64,000 bases of DNA from Saprospiraceae bacterium (GTDB taxonomy: Bacteria > Bacteroidota > Bacteroidia > Chitinophagales > Saprospiraceae), in NCBI GenBank assembly GCA_016715405.1, contig JADKAE010000002.1:186001-250000 (forward strand), written 5' to 3'. Within the stretch, counting starts at the first letter, position 1; each line of letters begins with the position of its first letter. This document shows, one piece after another, positions 35,870 to 45,372 of this stretch. The position numbers and the translations under genes are program-made. The notes beneath the pieces were generated by a model. That model had not been told where the DNA came from, did no database searches, and saw only the letters and a list, made by a program, of their open reading frames with translations.

Positions 35870-36570
35870 ATGAATAAAGTATTCAACATCAACCTCGGCG
35901 GTTATCCTTTTACGATCGACGAGGATGCCTTTGACCACCTTACCCGCTACCTGGAAGCCATCAAAAGCACTTTCGCCACACAGAAGGGCGGGAGGAGATA
36001 CTGAACGACATAGAGACCCGCATGGCCGAGCTTTTGCAGGAGCGCCTGACGAGCCGCCAGATCGTGTCTAACAAAGATGTCAGAGAAGTCATCTCGGTGA
36101 TGGGCACGCCCGAAGAATTTGGCGCCGAGCCCATGCAGGAGCCTGCTGCTGGTGGCGAGCAGAGCAAATACAAAACCGGCAAGCGCCTGTTCCGCAACAC
36201 CGACGACGAAGTCATCGGCGGCGTATGTTCGGGTATTGCTGCATACTTTGGCATTCAGGATGCCGTGTGGGTGCGCGTATTTTTCGTCATATTCACCCTT
36301 TCGGGCGGCTTTGGCGTGCCATTGTACATCATCCTCTGGATCATTTTACCTAAAGCGGAGACAGCCAGCGACCGCCTGTCGATGCGTGGCGAGCCGATCA
36401 ATTTCTCTACCATTGGCAACATCATCCAGCAGGAATTCCAGAAATTCTCGAAAGAGATGTCGAAACTCGGTGACGAGTTAAGCGCCGGCGAAGAAGGCGC
36501 AAAAAAAGTTTCGCGTCAGCGACGGGGTTTGATCCCAGTGAAGCGCTCAGCCGAGGATTTTCTTTTGTAG
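35870..36570 (+). CDS. PspC domain protein, N-terminal part
   Basis: ATG 35870 opens MNKVFNINLGGYPFTIDEDA, the conserved head of Bacteroidota PspC proteins. Frame is lost near 35985, where the expected F-R-H-x-E-G-R-E-E-I-L-N-D-I follows in a second frame. That frame then reads ETRMAELLQERLTSRQIVSN and the PspC domain (RLFRNTDDEVIGGVCSGIAA, two hydrophobic helices to LYIILWIILPKA). A further break near 36525 leads into 36645-37439 (RGFSFVGQIAHALFDALQKI). PspC proteins are inner-membrane stress proteins; in enterobacteria PspC works with PspA/B in membrane-damage response. The gene is the second of the padR operon. About 520 residues in all. Confidence 0.8.
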
Positions 36571-36644
36571 GGCAGATTGCGCACGCGCTGTTTGATGCGC
36601 TCCAAAAAATCTGGAAACCCATTCTCTTTATTATCGGCCTCATC

Positions 36645-37439
36645 GTGGCATTAAGCCTGGCCGCCGCCTGGGTAGGCGCTATCGCCGGCCTGTATTTTGC
36701 CCAACCTTTTGTACAATACCTCTTTCCGGGGCAGACCTTCACTGCCGGCGTTGCCTTGCTCAACGTCCTTTTCCTGATCGCCATCCCGCTTATTTCCGTC
36801 ATTTTATTTGTGTCCCGACTGCTCTTCGGCACGTATGTTAGCCATTACTGGAACATCGGCCTGGGCGTTTTCTGGTGGCTCAACCTCTCCTGCCTGGCCA
36901 TCATCGGCGGGCGTTCGGCTACTGAGTTCAAGTCGACTACCGAAATCACGCAGCCTTCCCAGATCTTGCAGCCCGACAGCGATACACTGCACCTGCAGGA
37001 AGCCGTATTCAACTACGACAATTCGCGTATGGCTATCGAAAACGACGTTTTTCTGATGGATGACGCGCTGGTATACAAAGCTGTCGATTTGGTTATCGAA
37101 AAAGCGGAGGGCAACCAGTTTGAGCTCGTACAGCATATCCATGCCAAAGGGCGCGATCTGCAGGATGCGAAAGCGATGACGGAGGTAGTAAGCGGCTCAG
37201 CAATACTCGAACAGCACACGCTCAGTTTCGATCCCTACGTAAAGATACCGCAAGGGCAGCTTTTCCGAGCCCAGTCGATCACCTGGCGCCTCAAAGTACC
37301 CGAAGGTAAATCAGTGGTGATCAGCGACGAACTGCTCGAGATGCTCGATCATATACAACAACCTCCTGGTGCGCCTGCCTGGTGGGATAATACCGACAAA
37401 GTGTGGACGATGGGAGCTGAGGGATTGGATACTAAATAA
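36645..37439 (+). CDS. PspC domain protein, C-terminal membrane and sheet part
   Basis: Coding sense starts near 36545, before the first ATG-like codon. It has three membrane segments (PILFIIGLIVALSLAAAWVG, LLNVLFLIAIPLISVILFV, NIGLGVFWWLNLSCLAIIGG). A soluble C-terminal domain of beta character follows (LHLQEAVFNYDNSRMAIEND; YVKIPQGQLFRAQSITWRLK), common in the long PspC proteins of Bacteroidota. It is the same gene as 35870-36570. The stop at 37437-37439 is followed at once by a hairpin of GTTGTCGG units. Confidence 0.75.
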   Translation: MALSLAAAWVGAIAGLYFAQPFVQYLFPGQTFTAGVALLNVLFLIAIPLISVILFVSRLLFGTYVSHYWNIGLGVFWWLNLSCLAIIGGRSATEFKSTTEITQPSQILQPDSDTLHLQEAVFNYDNSRMAIENDVFLMDDALVYKAVDLVIEKAEGNQFELVQHIHAKGRDLQDAKAMTEVVSGSAILEQHTLSFDPYVKIPQGQLFRAQSITWRLKVPEGKSVVISDELLEMLDHIQQPPGAPAWWDNTDKVWTMGAEGLDTK

Positions 37440-37442
37440 GCT

Positions 37443-37490
37443 GTTATCGGTTGTCGGTTGTCGGTTTTTATGAGCCGATAACCGACAACC
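37443..37490. terminator. hairpin of GTTGTCGG units between convergent genes
   Basis: Left arm GTTATCGGTTGTCGGTTGTC (from 37443) pairs with CGATAACCGACAACC (37476-37490), and a T5 run lies in the loop. It sits between the PspC stop (37439) and the TetR stop (37503, minus). The unit is the same as in the array at 35145. Confidence 0.65.
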
Positions 37491-37502
37491 TGTAGCATAA
37501 GC

Positions 37503-38183
37503 TCAGGTGTGATTAATCAGGCCAAAAGCAAAGTCTTCCAATAATTGCTCTATAGGGGTCAGGTCGCCATTCACAATTCGTATATCGGTAAGAGAAGGCA
37601 AGTGTTCTGCAAAATAGATATGCCTGTTGGCCATTTCCAGTAAAGTACTGGCTAAAGCATGGGGATATTGGAAATGAGGGTTGATGTCCGTAATCATCCT
37701 GGCTATAGATTTGGCCAACGCTTTGTAAGTGATAAAAAAACCGTTTTGGTTTTCCAAGTCGACCGACTTGGTGAGGTAAGTCTTACTGCCTTCCGCCACC
37801 ACGATGCGATGCAGGATATCTTCATCCACAAAATCAACCGACGCATCCCGCTTATTTATGTTTACGATAATATGCAAGGCAGCGCGCAGCTTTTCGCGCG
37901 GATCGCTAATGCCGTTGGTGGCAAAATCAATTTGATATTTTACCCATTCCCAATACCAGCAAAGCAAATAGACCAGCAACAAGTGTTTGTTTTCGAAATA
38001 GCGATATACGGATGCCTCAGTGGAGTGTATACGCTCAGCCAGTTTTTTGAAGGTAAATTGTTCGAAACCAATCTCATCTATCAATAGTATGCTGTCGCGA
38101 ATGATCCTACGGCCCAACTCGGTATCCTGAGGGTCGCGCAGATATAGCTTTTCGTTAAGTTTGATTTGAATTGTGACTGCCAT
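37503..38183 (-). CDS. TetR/AcrR family transcriptional regulator
   Basis: 226 residues, intact. TetR-type helix-turn-helix at residues 25-75: GRRIIRDSILLIDEIGFEQF, then TFKKLAERIHSTEASVYRYFENKHLLLVYLLCWYW. The A-x-x-x-x-x-x-E-A-S-V-Y-R-Y-F-x-N-K recognition region is clear. The C-terminal ligand/dimer domain is helical and not assignable to a ligand. It is a dimeric repressor as a family. It is convergent to PspC, and the 306 bases upstream to prfC contain a hairpin plus T-run (38266-38306) on the opposite strand. The target is unknown. Confidence 0.88.
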   Translation of the reverse strand: MAVTIQIKLNEKLYLRDPQDTELGRRIIRDSILLIDEIGFEQFTFKKLAERIHSTEASVYRYFENKHLLLVYLLCWYWEWVKYQIDFATNGISDPREKLRAALHIIVNINKRDASVDFVDEDILHRIVVAEGSKTYLTKSVDLENQNGFFITYKALAKSIARMITDINPHFQYPHALASTLLEMANRHIYFAEHLPSLTDIRIVNGDLTPIEQLLEDFAFGLINHT

Positions 38184-38265
38184 GATACTGCAAATTTGAA
38201 AAAAAAAACTTGAAAAGGGAGAGGCTTTTTACAGCCCCTCCTACTAAGCCTCAGTCACCATGCGA

Positions 38266-38307
38266 GCCGGCAGGTGTGATAACACGCCTAACCGGCAGCT
38301 TTTTTTA
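38266..38307 (+). terminator. intrinsic terminator in the TetR-prfC gap
   Basis: GCCGG (38266-38270) and GGTGTG (38273-38278) pair with CACGCC (38283-38288) and CCGGC (38292-38296), followed by AGCTTTTTTT. No gene on the plus strand ends just upstream; the nearest plus-strand feature is a small pyrimidine/purine hairpin at about 38219-38240 (GAGGCTTTTTACAGCCCCTC). The pair may be a small RNA or a prfC leader. It could also limit antisense transcription into tetR. Confidence 0.6.
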
Positions 38308-38489
38308 TTGCGTATACAATATTTGCTATTTGAAAAAAATATTACTCTTAAAGGTAATAGTTTTACTTTTAAATGATAACAGCAAGTTTTGAAAATTGTG
38401 TGGGAAAAATTGATTGCTCAAATGCAGGGCTGCACTTACGGAATATATGCCCGGTATGTCTACCTTTGCGGGCGCAAATAAAATCCGGA

Positions 38490-40064
38490 ATGGAATTAAT
38501 TGAAGAAATCAAGCGGCGCAAGACTTTTGGTATTATCAGTCACCCCGACGCCGGTAAGACCACCCTCACCGAAAAACTGCTTTTATTCGGCGGCGCCATC
38601 CAGGTAGCCGGCGCTGTAAAGTCTAACAAAATAAATCGCCCGGCCACCTCCGACTTCATGGAAATCGAGCGCCAGCGCGGTATTTCGGTAGCCACCTCGG
38701 TGATGGCCTTCGAATACCAGGGCCTCAAGATAAACATCCTGGATACGCCCGGCCACCAGGACTTTAGCGAAGACACCTACCGCACGCTCACCGCCGTAGA
38801 CAGTGTTATCGTGGTAATCGACGTGGCCAAAGGCGTAGAACCCCAAACCGAAAAGCTGGTGAGTGTGTGCCGCATGCGCAATACGCCCGTGATCGTGTTT
38901 ATCAACAAACTCGACCGCGAGGGCAAAGACGCCTTCGACCTGCTCGACGAAGTGGAACAAAAACTGGGCCTCCGCGTGCGGCCCCTGAGCTGGCCCATAG
39001 GCATGGGACAGCGTTTTCGCGGCGTGTACAACCTCTACGAGCACAAACTGGTGCTTTTTAACCCCCACGGCAAACAGGAAGAAGAAAACGTAATTGAAAT
39101 AAAAGACCTGAAAGACCCCCAACTCGAAAAACAAGTGGGCCGGATGGCTGCCGAAGAACTGCAGAGCGACGTGACTACGGTAGAGGGCGTTTACCCCACC
39201 TTCACGCGCGAGGCCTACTTGTCGGGCCACATCGCCCCCGTCTTTTTTGGCAGCGCCGTCAACAACTTCGGCGTAAAAGAAATGCTCGACTGCTTCGTCG
39301 AGATAGCCCCCATACCCCTGCCCCGCCACACCGAAGAACGCGACGTACACCCCGAAGAGCCGCAGTTTACGGGGTTCGTCTTTAAGATACACGCCAACAT
39401 GGACCCCAAACACCGCGACCGCATTGCCTTCGTGCGCATCTGCAGCGGCCGTTTTGAGCGCAATACCAATTACCTGCACGTGCGGCAAAACCGCAAGCTG
39501 AAATTTTCGAACCCCACTTCCTTTATGGCCGAAAAGAAAACAGTGATAGACGAAGCCTTCCCTGGCGATGTGGTAGGCCTTTACGACTCGGGCAACTTCA
39601 AGATCGGCGACACGCTCACCGAAGGCGAAGTGTTGCATTTCAAGGGTATTCCCAGCTTCTCGCCCGAGCTCTTCCGCTACGTCAATAATGCCGACCCGCT
39701 CAAAACCAAGCAATTGAACAAGGGCCTCGAAGAGTTGATGGACGAAGGCGTGGCGCAGCTTTTTACACGCGATGTGGATGGGCGCAAGATCATCGGCACG
39801 GTGGGCGCCCTGCAGTTTGACGTCATACAATACCGCCTGCAAAATGAATACGGCGCCTCGTGTACCTACGAGCCGGTCAACCTGCATAAAGCCTGCTGGG
39901 TGAGCAGCGCCGACCCCAAGGCCCTCAAAGAATTCCTCGACCGCCGCAAGCGCGACATAGCCAAGGACAAAGACGGGCAGCTGGTTTTCCTGGCCGAATC
40001 TGCCTGGACCTTAAAGCTGGCCCAGGAGAATCACCCCCCAGGTGCAGTTCCACTTTACGAGTGA
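38490..40064 (+). CDS. prfC: peptide chain release factor 3
   Basis: GTPase that removes RF1/RF2 from the ribosome after termination. I start at ATG 38490 (MELIEEIKRRKTFGIISHPD); the open frame reaches 38373 but the added residues do not fit the family. G1 is HPDAGKTTLTEK, G2 region RGISVATSVMAFEYQGLKIN, G3 DTPGHQDF and G4 NKLDREGKD. The RF3-specific domains follow (VFFGSAVNNFGVKEMLDCFV; GALQFDVIQYRLQNEYGA). At 40034-40039 a run of six C shifts the last residues. With five C the end would be HPQVQFHFTSEVG with a TAA at 40072-40074, the usual RF3 C-terminus. About 525 residues, normal for the family. Confidence 0.95.
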   Translation: MELIEEIKRRKTFGIISHPDAGKTTLTEKLLLFGGAIQVAGAVKSNKINRPATSDFMEIERQRGISVATSVMAFEYQGLKINILDTPGHQDFSEDTYRTLTAVDSVIVVIDVAKGVEPQTEKLVSVCRMRNTPVIVFINKLDREGKDAFDLLDEVEQKLGLRVRPLSWPIGMGQRFRGVYNLYEHKLVLFNPHGKQEEENVIEIKDLKDPQLEKQVGRMAAEELQSDVTTVEGVYPTFTREAYLSGHIAPVFFGSAVNNFGVKEMLDCFVEIAPIPLPRHTEERDVHPEEPQFTGFVFKIHANMDPKHRDRIAFVRICSGRFERNTNYLHVRQNRKLKFSNPTSFMAEKKTVIDEAFPGDVVGLYDSGNFKIGDTLTEGEVLHFKGIPSFSPELFRYVNNADPLKTKQLNKGLEELMDEGVAQLFTRDVDGRKIIGTVGALQFDVIQYRLQNEYGASCTYEPVNLHKACWVSSADPKALKEFLDRRKRDIAKDKDGQLVFLAESAWTLKLAQENHPPGAVPLYE

Positions 40065-40103
40065 AGTGGGGTAAGGAGTCGGCAGTCGGCAGTCGGCAAA
40101 ACT

Positions 40104-40136
40104 ATGTATACTAAACTTTGGAAGTTTAGTATACAT
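40104..40136. terminator. 15-base-pair palindrome (ATGTATACTAAACTT)
   Basis: ATGTATACTAAACTT (40104-40118), loop TGG, and the exact complement at 40122-40136. It lies between convergent stops (prfC and the flavin-reductase gene at 40141) after a short GTCGGCA tandem (40078-40097). The inner ACTAAACTT...AAGTTTAGT is shared with the palindrome at 46645-46680. Confidence 0.8.
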
Positions 40137-40140
40137 GAGG

Positions 40141-41040
40141 CTAAATTGGGATAGCGCTGGGTAGCGTGGCGGCCAGCCATACCAATTGGGCAGCCAATTC
40201 CACATTATTTCTTTCCAGTTCTTGCTGTGCGCGCCGGTGTAGTGCATCCACGGGGTCTTCGCCAGCCAATAGGGGCGCCACAAAATCTTCGTGGCGAAGC
40301 GCCTCCACAGCCTCGGCAGCGGGAGGAGCCGCCATGCCAGCCAGGGCGCCCAGGTCGTTACCCGTGAGTATGCGGCTTTCGCGGGCGCTACGCGGCAACT
40401 GGTCGAAGCCGATCACCATCTTCTCCATATCCTGGAAAATCGTATGCACAGCGTCGCCGCTTGCGCGCACATAAAAAGCGCGGCCCATGCGGCCCATAAG
40501 GTCCAGCCAGGGGATCGAGGCGGCCCTCGGCGTCATAGGCGGCCTCTGCGATGTGAATGCGCACCACCTCGCAGATAATGAGGTGGCCCGCGCCGCCGCC
40601 TTCGCCCAGGGGTAATATTTGCTGCACCTTACACTCCATCTGCACAGGCGATTCCTTTACCCGGAAGGGCTTTACCAGGTCGGATGCCAGGGGGGTGAGC
40701 CCCGATTTCTCAAACTCATTCACCTCCGGCGGGAACTCCACGCTGGCCACCGCCGCTTGTCGCACAATCTCATAATTCACCATATTGATCACCACTTCGC
40801 GGGTAGCTTCCACATTGTGTAGCGTATCTTTCGTCGTATTATCCCTCACCTTGCGGTTGGAAGAAAAAACGAGAATAGGCGGGTTAGAGCTAAAGCAATT
40901 AAAAAGCTATACGGCGCCAGGTTGGGCGTGCCGGCTTCGTCTACCGTGCTCACAAAAGCGATAGGGCGCGGCGCCACGCTGCTCACCAGCAATTGGTGCA
41001 ATTGTGGGGTAGGAATGGACTTTGGATCTATTGTTTTCAT
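40141..41040 (-). CDS. flavin reductase-like (DIM6/NTAB) FMN-binding protein, frame-broken
   Basis: Start ATG 41040: MKTIDPKSIPTPQLHQLLVSSVAPRPIAFVSTVDEAGTPNLAPYSF is the classical N-terminus (V-A-P-R-P-I-A-x-V-S-T, then N-x-A-P-Y-S-F). Near 40880 the frame moves (RDNTTKDTLHNVEATREVVI, NMVNYEIVRQAAVASVEFPP) and near 40515 again to the end (MGRMGRAFYVRASGDAVHTI). About 298 residues once joined, the usual size of the long flavin-reductase-like proteins. These are cytoplasmic split-barrel FMN proteins, reductases or oxygenase partners; the substrate is unknown. Two or three indels are needed. Confidence 0.82.
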
Positions 41041-41282
41041 TATTTTTGATTCTGATATTTGGTGCAAGTTACGCTAGTCCGGGCATACCCACAATGAACT
41101 ATATCACACAAGAGATTGATGTATAAAATTTAATGTAAAGTATTTTACTACCTAGAAAACAAAAAATATTACATTTGTACACGTGGCAATTTGAGTTAAT
41201 CATACTGATAATTAACCGATTACCACATCATTTTAACAACATCGCGAAAAACCGGGCTGTATAGCCTCAAAAACACGAACCT

Positions 41283-42034
41283 ATGAAGAACCTGTGCTTG
41301 CTAGTGGCGGTAATTGCCACTTTTTTCTTCTTTTTGCCATCTGTTTTTTCCCAACAACCCATTAATTTAACTTGCACTCCAGGTAATGGCTCTATCACAG
41401 TTAAAATAGAGCGGGAAGCATGCAATTCTTTGGTTGCACCGATTAACATATCTTGGTCGGGCCCAGTTTCAGGCGAAATGACCATCGACAATGTACCCGA
41501 TAGTACAAGACATACCGAAGTAATTGCCGGTTTAGAGGTAGGGGGTTATGCTATCACTGTTACGACCGGCAATCAGTGCTCAAGCAGTTGTGGAACGACA
41601 GTGATACAGGGCGCAGGCTGCCCACTCGCCATTAAAGGACGCAGACCTTGGAATCGCCGACCTGTTATGGCGCGAGCAACGGTAGTATATCGCTGATAGT
41701 AGTTAATGCGGAAGGGAGCGTCACTTATTCCTGGAGTGACAACAGCACGGAAGGCCCCGAAAGAACCGGATTGGCTGCCGGAGCTTATTCTGTTACCGTT
41801 ACTGATCAAGATAGCTGCCAGGCTGTGGGGACTTATGTGCTATTTCCCGACGATGGAGGCGTATTTCCTTACGTCATAGCGCAATATCCCGATTCCTCTT
41901 TTACTTTGCCTCGCACCGGTGGTTTTGAGATGGGAACTGACGGGGGGGAGCCTTCATTTAATATACAAATCACCAACGTTGCATTGGGTTATGATAGCAC
42001 GATCAATAATATCCCGACTCAGAAATTGCCGTAA
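41283..42034 (+). CDS. secreted subtilase, N-terminal SprB-like part, frame-broken
   Basis: Signal peptide MKNLCLLVAVIATFFFFLPSVFSQ at 41283. An Ig-like module (PINLTCTPGNGSITVKIERE) and, after a break near 41640, an SprB-like repeat (ATCYGASNGSI-type, TYSWSDNSTEGPERTGLAAG) follow. Another break near 42015 leads into AVSELAAGEYTVVITDANGC and then, with two or more further shifts, into KKCRCGKDGINYVQLWES just before the protease domain. I take 41283-43694 as one gene. Upstream 41041-41282 is AT-rich and holds the divergent promoters of this gene and the flavin-reductase gene. Confidence 0.65.
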
Positions 42035-42263
42035 GTGAACTGGCCGCAGGCGAGTATACGGTTGTGATTACCGACGCCAACGGCTGCGAGGAGCGACTAC
42101 AGTCAACATCGGTTATAAACGCGAGATCCCCCTGGCGAATTATTCATATTGGAATTTGACGAGGATATCACTCCTTTGACGAATTTAAGAGATATCTAAG
42201 CTCGAAAAACAAAAAGCAAAGCCAATCAAAAAATGCCGTTGCGGGAAAGACGGCATTAATTAT

Positions 42264-43694
42264 GTGCAATTGTGGGAAAGCAAAGAAACTATTGAATTGC
42301 TTACTTCCGGCGAAGCTTCTACTACAAAAACCAGGCCTGATACTTCGGGTTTGAAATCAATATTGATAGACACCACATGGCTCGACATTCGCGGCACCGC
42401 CACCACGCCACCGTGCCAAGGATCAACTCCCAATCCCAAATCCGCCAACATAGCGTTAATCGACTCTGGTAGCGACCTGCTTTCTCCCCGCCGCCCCAAC
42501 GGCCACAAAAAGCTCGATGAAGTATATTGGACTAACAGACGCACAGCTAGTGGCAACGCTAATACCCATTGTCATACCGACGATTACGAAGGCTATGATT
42601 TTGTGGGAGAAAAAGGGCAAGTTCATGACAGCATCGGCCACGGCACTCACTTGTCGGGCATATTAAAATACGCTACCCCTTCAAATGTAGACCTCAATTT
42701 GATGAACCTCAAAGTCTGTAGCCCCGACCCGAACTATGCCTATAGTATTTTCGACCTCGTATGTGCCATACACTATGCCGTAGACAGCGGCGCCCAGGTT
42801 ATTAACCTGAGCCTGGGTTACTCAAGCGATATTCCTTCGTTACCGTTGTATAATGCGCTCAAACGCGCCGAAATGGAAGATATACCTGTAGTCGTGTCAG
42901 CCGGCAATAGCCGCCAGGATTTGTCTGCGCCCAATGCGGGTATGCGCTGGCCCGTATTTTTCAAAAAGCCGCACGGCAACGGCGAATTCAAAAAGCTGGA
43001 CAACCTGCTGGTGGTTACTTCTATTAATGATACAAATAACAATTTGGACAGCTACGCCAACTTTGGTTTGGGATTAGTAGATATAGCCACTGTTGGTAAT
43101 TACTTCAGCACTTACAGTTATTACAACTCGTCGGGTGTTTACCAGCAAGACTGGCAGGCTTTCAAGGGCACCTCACAGGCGGCGGCCTATGCCAGCTCTG
43201 TGATCGGCGCTGTAAAAGCCCACAACCCGCTCATCAAAACCTCCGATTTATTCCAGCAAATATCCCGCACGCACCAACCGGTGGCAGGCTTATCTACTAA
43301 GCTAAATACAGGTGGCACATTGAACGCCGCCGCCCTATACCGAACGCTGGGCCTGCCTATTACATTCACACAGGGTATCAGCGCTAGAACAAAGCTGGGC
43401 TGGACGCCGGGGTGGTCTGAGATAGATCAGGTTTTGCCCGGTGCGAATGTAAAAGGCATCCTCAAACACAAAGGCGCACGCACCACGCTCAATAATGTAA
43501 TGCTGATTATCACGGCAAGAATTACCGGCGTTGGCGGCGTTCAGGAAGTTGACCGCATATACTACTGTGCAACCGACATAGTGGATTGGACCTTGCCCAG
43601 CCCCATTCCGGCAAATGTGGAACAGTATTTTGCCACCGTTTATATCGATGGCGTAAAGGTGGAGCCTACTATGCCGATCACGCCCAAGCGGTAA
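42264..43694 (+). CDS. subtilisin-like serine protease (S8) domain
   Basis: Complete S8 catalytic set: Asp in SANIALIDSGSDLLSP, His in DSIGHGTHLSGIL, oxyanion Asn in IPVVVSAGNSRQD and Ser in AFKGTSQAAAYASSVIG. Spacing is normal for a subtilase. The ~110 residues after the Ser domain (LGWTPGWSEIDQVLPGANVK) form a beta-rich tail without a recognisable T9SS motif. The upstream fragment with signal peptide belongs to the same gene, so the enzyme should be secreted or periplasmic. Substrate unknown; it could mature other surface proteins here, but nothing shows that. Stop at 43692-43694, followed by a GTTGTCGG-type hairpin. Confidence 0.88.
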   Translation: MQLWESKETIELLTSGEASTTKTRPDTSGLKSILIDTTWLDIRGTATTPPCQGSTPNPKSANIALIDSGSDLLSPRRPNGHKKLDEVYWTNRRTASGNANTHCHTDDYEGYDFVGEKGQVHDSIGHGTHLSGILKYATPSNVDLNLMNLKVCSPDPNYAYSIFDLVCAIHYAVDSGAQVINLSLGYSSDIPSLPLYNALKRAEMEDIPVVVSAGNSRQDLSAPNAGMRWPVFFKKPHGNGEFKKLDNLLVVTSINDTNNNLDSYANFGLGLVDIATVGNYFSTYSYYNSSGVYQQDWQAFKGTSQAAAYASSVIGAVKAHNPLIKTSDLFQQISRTHQPVAGLSTKLNTGGTLNAAALYRTLGLPITFTQGISARTKLGWTPGWSEIDQVLPGANVKGILKHKGARTTLNNVMLIITARITGVGGVQEVDRIYYCATDIVDWTLPSPIPANVEQYFATVYIDGVKVEPTMPITPKR

Positions 43695-43696
43695 AA

Positions 43697-43764
43697 CCGT
43701 TGTCGGTTATCTGTTGTCGGTTCTTTTGTTATCTTCGGATAACGGACAACCGGCAGCAGATAAC
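43697..43764. repeat. inverted repeat of GTTRTCSG units
   Basis: Left arm GTTGTCGGTTATCTGTTGTC (from 43699); right arm GGATAACGGACAACCGGCAG (from 43738), with AGATAAC to 43764. Near-complementary, loop about 12 bases with a T4 run. Same unit family as 35145 and 48707. It lies between the subtilase and the CHAT gene, both on the plus strand, so it probably acts as terminator of the former. Confidence 0.6.
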
Positions 43765-43806
43765 TTACTTCCTATTCCTGATAAATTCTAACCAGCCAAA
43801 CTATTC

Positions 43807-45372
43807 ATGCGATCCATACCCCCTTTCACTTACCCCGCGCTATTTGCGCTCTTGCTCCTTTGGTCGTGTAATTCCCCCCAACCCGAGCCGCCCGCTTTAA
43901 ACATCATCGATTCGTTGCCTGAAGTAGAGACTTATCCTACGGTTGATGAAGCGATTACAGCAGCCGATGACGCCAATCAGCAAGGCGGGGATTTGCTTTA
44001 TGAGGCCCCCATGGAAGCCGTTTCCTACTACAAAAAAAGCATTGCCCTTCGCAATAAGTTGCCCGCAGAGCAAGTACTCACACCTGAGCAACGTTTTGCG
44101 GTGCAAGGGGGAATCGTGAAAGGGTATTTTAATATTGCATTGTGCTACTTGGAAGTCAACCAGTTTGTACCTGCCAGGGCATACATCAATAAGAGTCTCG
44201 ACCATATACGAATGTTTGAAAAGGAAGGTTATAACGAACCCAAGCGCGCCGCGCGCGCATATCACGAGTTGGGAAAAATCGAAGGAAAGGAAGGCAATAC
44301 CCAGGAAGCATTGCGCTTGTACTCGGAAGAGAAAATATATTGGGATCAAATGTCTGATGAAGACCCTGATAGACAAACGGGTGTGTTCAATTGGCTATCC
44401 GATTTATCTGCGCTATACGTGGACAGAAGAGAAGCAGATAAGGTGATTAGCCATGCACAAGAAGCTATAGCTTATGCCGCCTCGCACCCGGAAAATACAG
44501 ACTTCCAGCTTGGCTCCACCTATAACAACATGGGATATGCCTACATCCTGAAAAAAGACTACCCGCAGGCCATCAAGTATTTGGACATGACGTACGCCGG
44601 CGGAGAGATGCCGGCACTCCACAACAAGGCCATGGCACTTCGTTCGATCGGTCGTTATACGGAAGCGCATGACATTGCCGACCAGGTCAAAACGCATTGG
44701 GATACCCTGGTACAGAAAGGAGGCAGCGACAGCGCACCTTTGAATAAAAAGCGCTTGGCCGGCAGTTTGAGCAATAAAGCAGATATCTACATCGATCAGT
44801 CCGAGTTCGCACAAGCGCTGTCTTTGTACGAAGCCTCTATCCCCTTTTATTATGCCGATTCTACCAAGTCACTCGTCTACGACAAACCCGGCCTGGTAGA
44901 AGCCTATGAAGGCAAAGCCAAATCACTGAAGGGACTCCAGCGCTTAGATGAGGCCATGCACGCATACAACGATGCCATCGAGCTGATCAACCGCTTTAAA
45001 CAAAGCTACGACGACGCCGGGTCGAAAGCCAGGCTGGCTGAAATCACCAAAAAGGTATTCGAAGGCGCCATTGCCACCGGGCTACAGGCCGGCATGGGCA
45101 TCGAGCAATTGCTTTCCTATTCCGAACAAAGCAAAGCATTTATATTACTCGAATCTATTAAAAAACAACAAGTTGTAGAAGGCATAGACCCCCAACTGAT
45201 GGAAAGCGAAAGGCGGCTTCGCACTGATTTGCTCGACCTGGAAAGGCAATTGGTAAATGAAACTAATGCAGGGATAAGATTAGACCTGGTTGCAAAACTT
45301 AAAGTACGCCAAAATGAGTTGGACGCTCTCTCCTCAAAAGGCTCAACACCAATAAACGCTATCTTCAATTGA
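43807..45372 (+). CDS. CHAT-TPR lipoprotein, TPR half
   Basis: Starts MRSIPPFTYPALFALLLLWSC, a lipoprotein signal with lipobox LLWS-Cys21. Then eight or more TPR units (AVQGGIVKGYFNIALCYLEV, RAARAYHELGKIEGKEGNTQ, STYNNMGYAYILKKDYPQAI, LAGSLSNKADIYIDQSEFAQ, LVEAYEGKAKSLKGLQRLDE). A helical linker follows (LLSYSEQSKAFILLESIKKQ), which in this family leads straight into the CHAT protease domain. Near 45330 one base is lost in CTCTCCTCAAAAGG; the correct continuation is LNTNKRYLQLNEGIVAPSVS. The product is thus one ~930-residue lipoprotein. It faces the periplasm if the lipoprotein signal is used. Confidence 0.85.
   Translation: MRSIPPFTYPALFALLLLWSCNSPQPEPPALNIIDSLPEVETYPTVDEAITAADDANQQGGDLLYEAPMEAVSYYKKSIALRNKLPAEQVLTPEQRFAVQGGIVKGYFNIALCYLEVNQFVPARAYINKSLDHIRMFEKEGYNEPKRAARAYHELGKIEGKEGNTQEALRLYSEEKIYWDQMSDEDPDRQTGVFNWLSDLSALYVDRREADKVISHAQEAIAYAASHPENTDFQLGSTYNNMGYAYILKKDYPQAIKYLDMTYAGGEMPALHNKAMALRSIGRYTEAHDIADQVKTHWDTLVQKGGSDSAPLNKKRLAGSLSNKADIYIDQSEFAQALSLYEASIPFYYADSTKSLVYDKPGLVEAYEGKAKSLKGLQRLDEAMHAYNDAIELINRFKQSYDDAGSKARLAEITKKVFEGAIATGLQAGMGIEQLLSYSEQSKAFILLESIKKQQVVEGIDPQLMESERRLRTDLLDLERQLVNETNAGIRLDLVAKLKVRQNELDALSSKGSTPINAIFN

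Noticed and set aside
38373..38489. Longer start for prfC
   Set aside because: The in-frame extension passes a non-conserved Cys-rich stretch; ATG 38490 matches the family N-terminus.
38583..39887. 434-codon minus-strand ORF opposite prfC
   Set aside because: Shadow of the release factor gene, low-complexity Val/His/Phe content, no family match.
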